Origin: Haliclystus octoradiatus
Lineage: Eukaryota; Cnidaria; Staurozoa; Stauromedusae; Haliclystidae
Direction: 5' to 3'
Assembly: GCA_916610825.1 (NCBI GenBank)
Contig: OU744447.1
Span: 20,677,563 to 20,741,562 of the forward strand
DNA: 64,000 nucleotides
Shown here: positions 15,201-24,600 of the stretch, piece after piece
Numbering within the stretch: the stretch's first letter is position 1
How the letters are laid out: the number at the start of each line of letters is the position of its first letter
The notes under the pieces: generated by a model
Databases searched by the model: none
The model's input: only the letters and a program-made list of their open reading frames with translations
What the model was told of the DNA's origin: nothing
Program-made: the position numbers and the translations under genes

Positions 15201-16952
15201 TCTAATGCATCCATCCTGGGATCTATATACAAAATTGCTATGTTCTTTTTTATACATTAGATTACATAAATAGATTAATTTTTATACTATATGTACCATG
15301 TCAACTTTGAATTTAGACTTTCACTCAAATTTTATCATATGGTTTTCAAGTTTCATTACTTGGAATAATAAATTAGCAGGTTAATAAAGTCCTTTCCTTC
15401 TCTGATAATACTCTTCTCTGTCGCTTGTTTTCTTATGACTTACTTTTTTGAAATTTTGAAATACTGTAATATTACTGGCTAGAATAATTATTCAAAAATG
15501 TTTGGTTGCTATGCACACATCAACTCTATCTCGCTGTGCTTTATTGGGTACCAGGGAATGAGATATTGATTTTCACTGCATCAAAGAAAGTATGCCGACA
15601 GAATCAATATCTTGTGGTATGACTCGTTTTAGCTCAAAATATCGTCTTTCCTTTCTAAAACTTAGAATTATCTCAAGGCTCTTAACCAATCAAAAAGGCA
15701 GAACATTTTTTGTAATTATAATAATAATTAATATCCAAATGTTTTTAATATTAATAAGGTGTTTGATTTCCGTTAGTTTCAAAGGTAATTTTCTCCATCA
15801 CATTGTGGAGGGCAAGATGTACTAGCTTGTAGACATCTATTAAAGTTGGCTTCTGCCTTCTAACATATTTAATTGCAACTTTAATCCTATTTTGCATGTA
15901 AATTAAACAAAAACCTTCGGGCAATCCTTTGTAATCTGATGATTATTGTGTTCACTCTCTGATGTTAATACAGTTATACTATTGTTGTTGTTTTTGTTTT
16001 AGGGAATTTATTTCTCCAATTGTTTATCAGTTGCTCAAAATTTCTGTTGTTCTTATGGGGATGGATCTTCATTTGTTTTCTTATGTGAGGTACGAGGACG
16101 AAGGAAGATAGGATCTAGTATTAAATTATCCAGTATTCAGCATAGAAGAATATTACATCATAAGAAGATTGGCAATGAACCTTGAAAACGAACATTATGA
16201 ACGGATGATCACCACATAATAGGGGTTCATCATACAGCATAATGTTATTTGGGAATATCTCTCCCAAAATGACAATGACGTTCAATTATACATATATTTC
16301 TACAGAAATAAGCGCTAATAATTCATGACATGCAGTAGCTGTTTGAGACTATCAAAAGATCTGGGTCAAACAAACTTTGCAAAAAGACAGTATCTTGAGA
16401 ATATATTAATCTGGAGATTTTTTACACTTTGTGCATAAATAATGTTTGTGAAAACTCAAATCTGCGCATAATGAATGTTTTAATATAATATTCTCATATT
16501 CATCATCAGGGTCTGACAAAAGTGGGGACCCTGGGACCCTAGATCCCGGAAAGCTAGAGAAAATTCATAAGAAAATTCATAGACCAAACCTCAAAACATT
16601 CGGAAAATGTTTCAAGAATCTGGAAGGCCAAATCTTTTGTCTGACAATGGTCATCATAATTAAGTTGATGTATTTACTTTTTCAGGTTGCATGTGGTAAA
16701 ATGTTTAAAGTAAACCGTTCCAGTAAATACGGAGACCCACGAGATGAAGGAGATGACTCTACTTGGGTTGAGACAAAAGAAATCCCTGACCCCAAATATG
16801 ACGTCATAACTCCATATGGGGCAATATTTCACCCTGGAAAAATGGTGGATGATTCAAATAGAAGAACAGATGATCATCGGTTACCAAATCGTCATGAATG
16901 TATCGTCTACGATGAACGACAGGTCCGTGTTCGTTATCTCATACAAATTTAA
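263..16952 (+). CDS. Ankyrin-WGR-PARP poly(ADP-ribose) polymerase, 5'-truncated by the window
   Basis: Twelve exons were assembled by GT-AG sites and phase: 263-433, 2342-2529, 2955-3063, 8605-8774, 10042-10198, 10673-10797, 11767-11836, 12286-12463, 13587-13694, 14268-14458, 16003-16089, 16686-16952. They join in frame into 606 residues ending in TAA. Exon 1 is an ankyrin repeat (DGYTVLDMAKHKGADNL). A WGR domain follows (WGHYGLNNFYKIQ, then KWGR with W172-G173-R174), then the helical regulatory domain (about residues 225-390) and the ADP-ribosyltransferase fold. The H-Y-E triad is intact: H458 in LLWHGTS, Y492 in GIYFSN, E589 in HECIVYD, so the enzyme should use NAD+ to make poly(ADP-ribose), probably in the nucleus in DNA-damage signalling. 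The ankyrin plus WGR architecture resembles nematode PME-5 rather than vertebrate PARP1 or tankyrase. No zinc finger or BRCT is visible, but upstream exons are missing. Family identity is certain; exact exon ends are inferred. Confidence 0.93.
1730..1789. repeat. Two copies of a perfect 16-bp GC-rich palindrome
   Basis: CCCGAGTATACTCGGG occurs at 1730-1745 and again at 1774-1789, 44 bp apart. The flanks are shared too: both copies are preceded by GCTAT and followed by TTCGGC. The motif is its own reverse complement and stands out in AT-rich intron DNA. It may be a remnant of a tandem repeat or a dyad binding site; the sequence does not decide. Confidence 0.85.
1932..2023. mobile_element. Decayed palindromic GTTCATGAAC element, copy 1
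   Basis: GTTCATGAAC-type motifs face each other around a short centre, and the right end reads CTGAACTGTTTTTCGCAG, matching the intact copy at 3381-3488. The left arm is partly lost. Confidence 0.6.
2607..2720. mobile_element. Decayed palindromic GTTCATGAAC element, copy 2
   Basis: Several GTTCATGAACT / GTTCATGTACCCGCAAG motifs lie in PARP intron 2. The CCCGCA(A)n segments look like degenerate versions of the CTGCGAAAA ends seen at 3381-3488. It looks like two rearranged or stacked copies. Confidence 0.5.
3381..3488. mobile_element. Intact 108-bp palindromic MITE (type copy)
   Basis: The left arm starts CTGCGAAAACAGTTCAGGAG and the right arm is its near-perfect inverted complement, ending CTGTTTTTCGCAG. 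Arms are about 42 bp each with a centre of about 25 bp. At least seven related copies lie in or just after the PARP gene. No transposase is present, so it is non-autonomous. A target-site duplication is not clear. Confidence 0.75.
4747..7787 (+). mobile_element. Helitron-like non-autonomous element, copy A (PARP intron 3)
   Basis: Comparison with the inverted copy at 21355-24467 defines the ends. The element starts TCACTTATATACATAATACT, preceded by A, and ends CTAG, followed by T. This matches the Helitron rule of 5' TC, 3' CTRR and insertion between A and T. A hairpin GTCCA-TTA-TGGAC (7760-7772) lies 11 bases before the terminal CTAG, as Helitrons require. There are no terminal inverted repeats and no target-site duplication. 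Neither a Rep/helicase nor any long reading frame is seen in 3041 bp. A tRNA-like segment sits inside. It lies in intron 3 of the PARP gene, in the gene's own orientation. Confidence 0.78.
7029..7100 (+). pseudogene. tRNA-like sequence inside Helitron copy A
   Basis: An A-box-like stretch TGGCTAATTGGTTAATGC and a B-box-like stretch AGTTCAAATCC are spaced as in a tRNA gene. The acceptor and T stems contain several mismatches and the anticodon arm is weak, so a working tRNA is unlikely. It is also present in the other Helitron copy. It may still act as a pol III promoter. Confidence 0.5.
7981..8049. repeat. Inverted repeat hairpin in PARP intron 3
   Basis: TGACATTGAAAGTTTATCAG at 7981 pairs with a segment ending in TCAATGTCA at 8049, about 20 of 22 bases paired, around a loop of about 26 bases. 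It may be a MITE remnant. No flanking duplication was recognised. Confidence 0.6.
9029..9052. repeat. (TAT)n microsatellite
   Basis: A run of eight TAT/ATT units is followed by a TA-rich tract, in PARP intron 4 next to the pogo-like MITE. Confidence 0.85.
9073..9260. mobile_element. pogo/Tigger-like MITE in PARP intron 4
   Basis: The left end CAGTCAAATTCGGTTAATAT is mirrored by the right end ATATTAAGCAAATTTGACT. Ends beginning CAGTC next to TA-rich flanks are typical of pogo-type Tc1/mariner MITEs. The interior repeats the motif TTAATATCCC several times. It is about 188 bp long and non-coding. Confidence 0.65.
10411..10566. mobile_element. Palindromic GTTCATGAAC element, copy 4 (PARP intron 5)
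   Basis: The left end CTGCAAAAACAGTTTAGGAG matches the type copy at 3381. Internal TTCATGAAC motifs repeat, and the right end is a decayed CTGAAGTATTTTCTCTGG. It is longer than the type copy, apparently because a central block is duplicated. Confidence 0.6.
10849..10907. mobile_element. Palindromic GTTCATGAAC element fragment, copy 5 (PARP intron 6)
   Basis: GAGTTCATGAACAGTTCA faces TGTTCATGAACTCCTT. Only the inner arms survive. Confidence 0.5.
11232..11279. repeat. Strong 19-bp hairpin in PARP intron 6
   Basis: TGAACAGCGGTAAAACGCT (11232-11250) pairs with AGCGTTTTGCCGCTGTTTA (11261-11279), with only wobble imperfections, around a 10-base loop. Pairing can be extended outward by GTTG/CAAC. 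It could be a small palindromic repeat or a microRNA-like precursor. Confidence 0.6.
11904..12100. mobile_element. TA-flanked MITE with perfect inverted ends (PARP intron 7)
   Basis: The first 21 bases, beginning CAGTAGAAACTGTTTATAAC, are an exact inverted copy of the last 21, ending CAGTTTCTACTG. Both ends abut TA. This is the signature of a Tc1/mariner-superfamily MITE. It is 197 bp long and non-coding. Perfect ends suggest a fairly recent insertion. Confidence 0.8.
13318..13373. mobile_element. Palindromic GTTCATGAAC element fragment, copy 6 (PARP intron 8)
   Basis: TGTGAAAAAAATTCCATG, then TTCATGAACAGTTCATGAAC, then TTTTTTCATAGGGG form a shortened version of the palindromic MITE. Confidence 0.55.
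14459..16002. other. PARP intron 10: no recognised element
   Basis: This 1.5-kb AT-rich intron lies between the exon with the catalytic histidine and the exon with the catalytic tyrosine. A short direct repeat of GAAATCACCTGGAAA occurs near 14920-14970. Nothing else is supported. Confidence 0.6.
16508..16640. repeat. Dispersed repeat beginning CAGGGTCTGACAAAAGTGG
   Basis: A similar block (CCAGGGTCCAATAAAAGTAG, then a variant of 'CCCTAGATTC...') is found at about 24538-24625, and a weaker one near 19313. It has no coding potential and its family is unknown. It lies in PARP intron 11. Confidence 0.45.
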
Positions 16953-17028
16953 TAAGCTGTTATCAAGCAGGACTGAATAGATAGCGAGAGATATTCAACA
17001 TTATCAAGATATTCTGGATAACTGATGT

Positions 17029-17034
17029 AATAAA
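17029..17034 (+). promoter_or_regulatory. Poly(A) signal AATAAA of the PARP gene
   Basis: AATAAA lies 77 bases after the PARP stop codon, a suitable place for 3' end formation. Confidence 0.5.
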
Positions 17035-17330
17035 GTAGTTATGCACATAGCACGCAATTTATTATTAATCAAATACAAAATAACATTTTGTAAGCAATAT
17101 AGTACTCAACTTAAGAATCATTATAATTAGGCATTTATTAATTAGATTTTTAAACTTCTAATTTTAGTATAGGAACAATTATATATGTAGAATTATATTG
17201 AAAAGTTGAAGACATAGATCTCTGATAGAGAATACTTCAATTTCTATTTTATTATTCTGTCTCATATCGAGGAGAAGCACACCTTCTTGCATGGTTTATT
17301 CACAATAAAAGTCCCCCTACCCTCTTCCCC

Positions 17331-17372
17331 GGCAGAAAACAGTTCAGATGTTCATGAACAGTTCATCAACCA
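17331..17372. mobile_element. Palindromic GTTCATGAAC element fragment, copy 7
   Basis: CAGAAAACAGTTCAGATG followed by TTCATGAACAGTTCATCAAC matches the left half of the type copy at 3381-3488. Confidence 0.55.
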
Positions 17373-18278
17373 AGATCATCACTAAAATTGCAATGACAGA
17401 CAAACAGATGACGTCTACAGCAGTAATAGTTGAACAATTTAAAAACAAAATATGTATTCGATAAGACTAATGTAACCATATCCAATCTTCTATATTTATC
17501 TTGGAAAGTTAATGAATAATTACACATTCTCATTTTATGAACAAATTTAGAATAGTAATTACATCTTTCTGTTTTGAATTTATGAATACAGTGTATCAGA
17601 GCTATGATCTGAATCTACAACTAGCTACACTTGTCTTTACATTTGAAATGATATGGTAATATCTAAGGTATACCATTGCGGTTACTTCAAGCACTCTGAG
17701 CAAGAAAAGGTAAGATGCTGCAGTAATGTTTTTAAATTAACTGCAGAACAGAAAAATAATAAAAATGTCACGATAAGTTTACCTTATCTTATATAAATGA
17801 GTTGAACATCTTTTTGTCAATCTTCACAATCAAATTAAGTGGTCAAACAGTTACAATCAAAATCAGCATTGTTTAAAGCAAGTATTTAAAAGCTTTTGCT
17901 GCAATATCTGATTCCACATGTACCATTGTTAACTCTTGCTCAGAGCATGAAATGTCTGCAGACACTATTATGCTAAAAATTGATGTGCTCTTACATTTAC
18001 TAACATATGATAATCTTAATATTACATGATTTGATCATATTACTAATTATATTTCTTGACCCTAAACATTTTTAAATAATGTATATCAGTTACAAAATAA
18101 GAATAATGTCTCTATAGAAACCTTTTTTCCAAAAACAAACTAAAAATCCATCAAACATTTAACTTCAACATACGAATGCTTGTCAAACATATTAACTATG
18201 TTGTGCGGTATTTTGTTGAGAACATAATTGATACAATTCCTAGTAAATTAAAATATGCTTTTAATGTAATTGACATCT

Positions 18279-18408
18279 CCTGTGAAAAAATGCATGAGTT
18301 TATGATTGTCATTATAGGGTTTATGAACTCCTTTGTGAACGTTCATAAAATGTGTAAGAACAATTGGATAATTAATGTTCATGAACTTATGAAATTTTTT
18401 CACGATGG
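18279..18408. mobile_element. Palindromic GTTCATGAAC element, decayed copy 8
   Basis: The left end CCTGTGAAAAAATGCATGAG and the right end TTCATGAACTTATGAAATTT face each other over about 130 bp, with TTTATGAACTCC inside. It is the last copy of the family in the window. Confidence 0.5.
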
Positions 18409-18672
18409 ATATGTTTCCACTAGATCCTCTATCTTAATAATATTCAAGGTATGGAGTTCAATCGTAACATACTTCTTGTTCAGCCAAAAGTAAATGACAC
18501 ATAGGAATAACTACATACTAATAGCTATAATCGAAATTGTGTAGTCCAATTGCCAAGCCAACATGCGATTATCACACAATAGTTCACTGGGAATGTAATA
18601 AGATTAACCAATACTTCAGACCAGTGATGTATTATTTAGATAATATATCTCTTTTTAATAATAAATTATCCA

Positions 18673-21600
18673 TTACGAAGGTTCATCTTCTCCAGATTTT
18701 GTTGGATATAACATGATATTTTCACGTCCAGTTCTTTTACGTTGATACAGCCGTCCACATATACCAGAAAGACATGGCTGCCATGCTCTATATTCGATTT
18801 TGGCAAGTCTCTCGTCAGGTATTAACATTAACATAAAACCAGTAACAATTAAACCAGTTGCAATAATTTTCATTGAACCAAATGAAGTGTCTCTGAATAT
18901 TAGATCCGCAACAGCATTTAAAGGTATGCCAAGTACAACACCCAATGATATAAATAAAGGGAACGTAAATGCAATACCAAAGTTCATTAAAAAATTAAAA
19001 ACCAATACCAGAACACCTGTGATGTTTAAAATGTCCCATGGCATATTAACACCTAGTTTTTCATACGATGTCAAATGCAGAATCAATACAACCATTGAGA
19101 ATAAGATCAAGTTACAAGCACCAAGAAGAGATAGAAACAATGCAACTTGGGAACCGGATGCATTACCGACCAACTTTTTATAAGCAACCTAGACAAATAA
19201 CCAAACATGACCAGCATTAGACATTGTATCTACATGATCTTCTATCTATTTATCGTGCCTCTCAGAGATAAACTCATATAACTGTTTTTAACATCACATC
19301 AGTTGATGCAGGGTTTGCCAAAGGTTGTGGGTGGTCCTGCAATCCTAGATTCCAACTGTTACAGTAGTGCAAATCAGAAAAAATTGATATTGTTTTGATT
19401 CAAAAAATTCCTGAAAAAATGTTCAAATGTTCTAGGATAATATTCTTCCAGAATACTACATGCAGGATGTTATGTTGGAGACGGTTTCGTTTATCTAGAA
19501 ATCATGCTTTAATATTGTAAATCCTCTTTGATTGTATGTATCGCGAAGAAGTGTTACCAACATTTCTGAATTTTTAATTGATTTGAAGCATCTTCAAATG
19601 AATTTCAAAACATAGAAAGTATGAAATTTAAGCAATCTTGACAACTGGAAACCATAATTGTAAATTTGTGCTGGCCTTCTGCGAACGGGGTTCCCACTTT
19701 CCTAGAATGCTGCATTTTCTGACATACTGGATTGAATCTCCAAGCTACATCTTTTGTGCAAACTGACAATGAATATAAGGACAGATATGATCATGTTTAC
19801 ATAATTTAATCAGTAGAAAATATGAATGATCTAATAAGAAACAAAAATAGGCAAACATTTGCAAATGCAATGTGTTACTGATTGTTTTATTCAGTAACCT
19901 GGATTGTTATCAAAAACCTTTGTCATAAAAGTGCAAGTATAATATTGACAACTTTTTAACTTGCAAATAAATAAAGAAACATATCAATTTTATTAATAAA
20001 CTGACCAGCTTTTTGGAAAGTCGAAAGGTTTTGTTTGATCTTGTTCATAATGTGAAAAATTACCTTATAAAATGCAGCACCCAGCGCTGAACAGATTGAT
20101 AAAGTCAGTCCAACTTCAGTTGGCCCACCAGAGCCATCAGCTATACAAAACAGCACAATCCCAGCAATAGAGAAAATAACAGCAAACACCTGCAAGAAAT
20201 ATTGAAAAGTGAAAGATTTATATCTGCTATAAAACAGTAACATTTATGGCCTCAGATTGAGTGTCTCATAGCATCCAAATTGTTCGTATCAGGGTAGGCC
20301 TACTTAGCACGGCTAACTTCTATGTGTTTTATAAATAAATACAACGTTTATTCTGACATTAAAAACCTCAAAATAATGATGGCATGTAAATTCTCCTAAA
20401 TGACGTCAAGGTAGAGACTAGAACGAGAGCAAATCTTCAATAGAAACACAATTGGTTCGTCAAAGAGTACCGATGTGCCTGAACTCAATGTTTTGTTGAA
20501 AAGATGGAATTTACATTGCTCAGATCTATGAAATGAGAATGAAAATCTTCCGCTCCTAAAATCATACATCTCATCTCCCTCCCGAAGGTATTGCTTAATA
20601 AATGTGGATTGATAAACTTTCCTGTCTTTTAAGCATCATCATAAATTCATCATTGATTATTTGAAATATAATATGGATAAAAGTCAAATGTTGAGGAACA
20701 ATGATTATAATCAAATTTTTTGCCGATCAGAAATAAAAATTGACCGATTACCGATTACCCAGAAGTGCTGGCACTTCCTATTACTATTGATTAATCGGTG
20801 CACCTCTAACAATATGATGTATAACATGTCATTACACTTTTCAGAATTGAATGAGTGATAGATACTCTTGTTATTTTGTGGTAATAAAATTTTGAAACAA
20901 GCACTGTAAAACCTAATCTAAAATCTACCATTGAGCTAAATGTGTGAGCAACATCAATTACAGTAAATCAAACTGGACACAAAAACATGGCTGTGTTATA
21001 AATGAAGACTTACTCGAGTAAAGAAAAACGATTCCTTTAACCAGATAAGTGATAGTATATAAACAAAGGCATTTGAAGACGAGAACACTGCTGTAACATC
21101 TGCTGCGGATATTACCCCAAGTGCACGTATGTATAAATAATTAGTTAATATCCATAGAATGGAAAATGATACATTGTATTTCAGAATGCTAAGGACACAT
21201 ACACCTTGCGGTCCATATATCAACGAACTGTCCCTAAAAATAGTCATAAAAAAATACAAATCAATTATATGACTGATAGGATGATTTTAATACTACATAC
21301 AATTCAGAAAAGGTATGCATGGACATTGAGCAGGGTCTGAAACTATATTTAATACTAGCAACGAGTGTAGTCCATAATGGACCTTCTATGATAAAACTTT
21401 CAGATCACTTATAATTAAACAATTGACTAAGCTGACTATCGCTGTATAATACGGAGTATGAACTCTGGAGGAGATCATGAGACACAATACGCATTGAAAC
21501 GATGTAGCATTAATCAATACATCTTAATCATTCCTTTGATAAAAGTTTAATTTATTTTACATCAATTGAGTCGATTGAAATGTATAATTTAACGTAGCTA

Positions 21601-24600
21601 TATCTACATAGAAAAACTTTATTTTATGTGCTGAAAGGAGGCCAGAACACATTAATTATTATAATTACAAATACTTAGTCAAATTTCGAAATCTGAAACT
21701 ATCCATAAAAAATCACTTCAAATCCGATCCGATCCGAAGACCTAAAATATTAATCCGAATCTGACCCGATACGATCGGATCGCGTTCGGTTCGGATTCAT
21801 AAATCTTTATTGCAATATATACAACACTAATGTGCTGTTCACAAAATAACGCCGTCAAAGTGTGGCCAGTGAAACTCGTGGCATTGCATGCGATACATTC
21901 AATATTAAATTAATTTAGCTTCAACAAGACACATGGTCCACTGATTTCTGTTATTAACATGATCAAACGATATCTTTTGTTAATTAAAAATGATTTACTG
22001 CTTCATATTAAATAATAATAAGAAAAATCGTTGATAAAAGGTTGCCGAATGGCGGATTTGAACTGACGACCCTGAAATTATTATACAAGAGCATTAACCA
22101 ATTAGCCACTCCGTTACTTACTCATATCAGCGCTTTAACTGACCTTATAAACAAACCTACTGCTTCGACAACGTATTATTGAACAAGGCCGACCCACGCG
22201 CGTGTATTGAATTTCAAATTATATATATGATCTGAAAATATTATGATATGATACTATATGAGTCTATATATTTTTGATCTTTGCAATCTCAGCAAATATG
22301 CCTGTGATTTTCATGGCAGTCTATCAAAATACTAAGAGTTCGTTGAAAATAAAATTTTATAAGTAAAAAAAAGATCTGAAAAATTGGTCTGATAGTGGTT
22401 TTTGTTATCAAATTTTCCAGAATAATAGCATCAACATTCTTTTAAAAGGAAATAAAATTCTATAATAATCGCTATACTAATTCGATATTGATATTATGTT
22501 ACATCTTGTTTTCAATATTTCTACGCGCTAATTATAATACATTACAGATGTCGAATGAAAGAAAAGATGATCATGAATAAATTAATTATTTTGATAGAAA
22601 AACGAAAACAACTCATTTTGCCAGATTCGTGATATGCATATTTATTCAGAATTTATTGAAACGGACGCGATGGTTTATAGAGTTGAAATGTTTAGTGCAG
22701 CTTCAAAGATATAAAATACCACAGCCGATGGTAATATTTAAATGCTCATGTTATGATGTCTGACGAAAAGGATAATTTACTATGTAGAAAATGAATCTAC
22801 TTTACCATGCATTTGATCACGATATGAAATGATCATTTTTGTCAGAATTATTTCGAATAAAAGACAATCTTTATTTTATTCTTATCGGGCGTACATTCTC
22901 TTTCGATAAAATATGGTTGTTAACTTATTATTGATTGGTGTATTAACTCAGAGAACCCGCTATTATGTATTTAAATGTTGTTCGGAGATTATGCCGCTCG
23001 TATAGTTTTTATTTGGATCTCATTTGGAAAATGGTAAGTAGTATTTTAATAAATATTGTTTGCTATGATCGATTATTTCATGCAACCTTTTCACCTTTTA
23101 TTTTTGTAACACAAGGTTTGTTACACTCACCCAAACTGTATTAACTATTTAAAAATGTTTTTAAATTATGTTTTTGTGCTTTTAAATTCAAAGCAAAGTT
23201 TTTGAACGCTGAAATTATTATAATTATTATTATTTATCACAAATCATACGCTAAATTCAATTTAACTTTGTTAAATTTGATATACCTGAAATTAACTTTA
23301 TTAAATGTTGATCAACGATAATAACAAGACACCGCTATTTTTATTCTCGAAACTGTAGTAACATACTGTGTCTTATTCGTATAGCAAGTCAACAAAATGA
23401 AATTTTAATTTTAATCGATGCCTATAATTCCTTCGTTAATTATGGAAGCAAAATCTGAAAATAAAAGCCTACAATTCCTTCCATACAATAAATGCCTGCC
23501 TGCTCAAAACCAAATGATTCATATTTTTATATTAAATAATAAATTATAGAAATACTTTTGTGCAATGCCTTGATTAATTCTAAACTCTATAATTTTAAAC
23601 TGTAGACAGATAATCTATTCGAACTTTGAATATTTTTCGAATTGATCGAACGCCAACGTCATTTTGAAAATTCTTGCCAAGTTAATTTGTTTTTATGCCC
23701 CGCGATAGATTATTCATTTCAAAACAGATTGTTTGCTCAGTGTTCTCACAAGTTATATATCAAAATAGCCTTTTTAAAAGTGAAATGTTTTGTATCTCGA
23801 TTTTGGTAAAAGTAATGAACGGCATTTGGTTTCATTATTAAATTAAATTAAGACCTAAAGTCTCTTTAATTTCATAGCGTTTGTGCCGCGCTATATGTAT
23901 TGCTGATATCAACACTACATGAAATAGGTCTACGTTTCTTTGATATCAAAACATATTTTGTCTGGCCTAGTTATATTGGTAATTCAATGTAACTCAGTAT
24001 TTCGTATTGTTTTAATTATCATAAAACTGATTCAGTTTTAAGTTTCACTTGTTCAAACAATTTACACGCAGCTTTTAAATTCAAAGCAAAATATTTTTGT
24101 TCTGGGGATTTCAATTTGACTTCGATTTGGCTGCCCGCTAGATTATCGACCTATGAAATTTTTCAAAATCTCTGAATTTTTTAATGCAAGGATATAAAAT
24201 AAAATATCTGATGAAGTATATTATTTTAAAACAACGTCATAGACCCATACTTTTCATACAACAAATTTGTTACTGTACACGGTTATCTCGACACAAATGT
24301 TTGCATAATTTCCCGACAACGGATTATCCGTATTATATCGCCAGTAAGACGTACATAGGTCGCGGACAGACACAGAAATATCGAAATATCGAAATATCGA
24401 AATATAGAAATATAGAAATATAGAAATATTGTGATATATAAACAGACAGTATTATGTATATAAGTGATTTGATTATATATAGATCTGTATTGAATTTGAG
24501 GTTTGGCCTATTACAGTAATATAAAAAGAGTTTTTCTAGCCAGGGTCCAATAAAAGTAGGAATCCTGGAGCCCTAGATTCAAGAAGGTTGGCCGAAATTC

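Larger units (their letters stand above)
16953..18672. other. Gap between convergent genes
   Basis: This 1.7-kb AT-rich stretch separates the 3' ends of the PARP and SLC35F-type genes. It holds two decayed palindromic elements (17331-17372 and 18279-18408). No coding signal is seen; the open frame at 18176-18493 runs through the palindromic repeat and is not a gene. Confidence 0.6.

Noticed and set aside
3381..18408. CRISPR-like array suggested by recurrent GTTCATGAAC motifs
   Set aside because: Spacing is irregular, copies are palindromic and decayed, and the genome is animal; they are MITE remnants.
4747..24467. A single giant palindrome or assembly artefact joining the two Helitron-like copies
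   Set aside because: Each copy has distinct single-copy flanks and base differences, so two separate insertions explain the data better.
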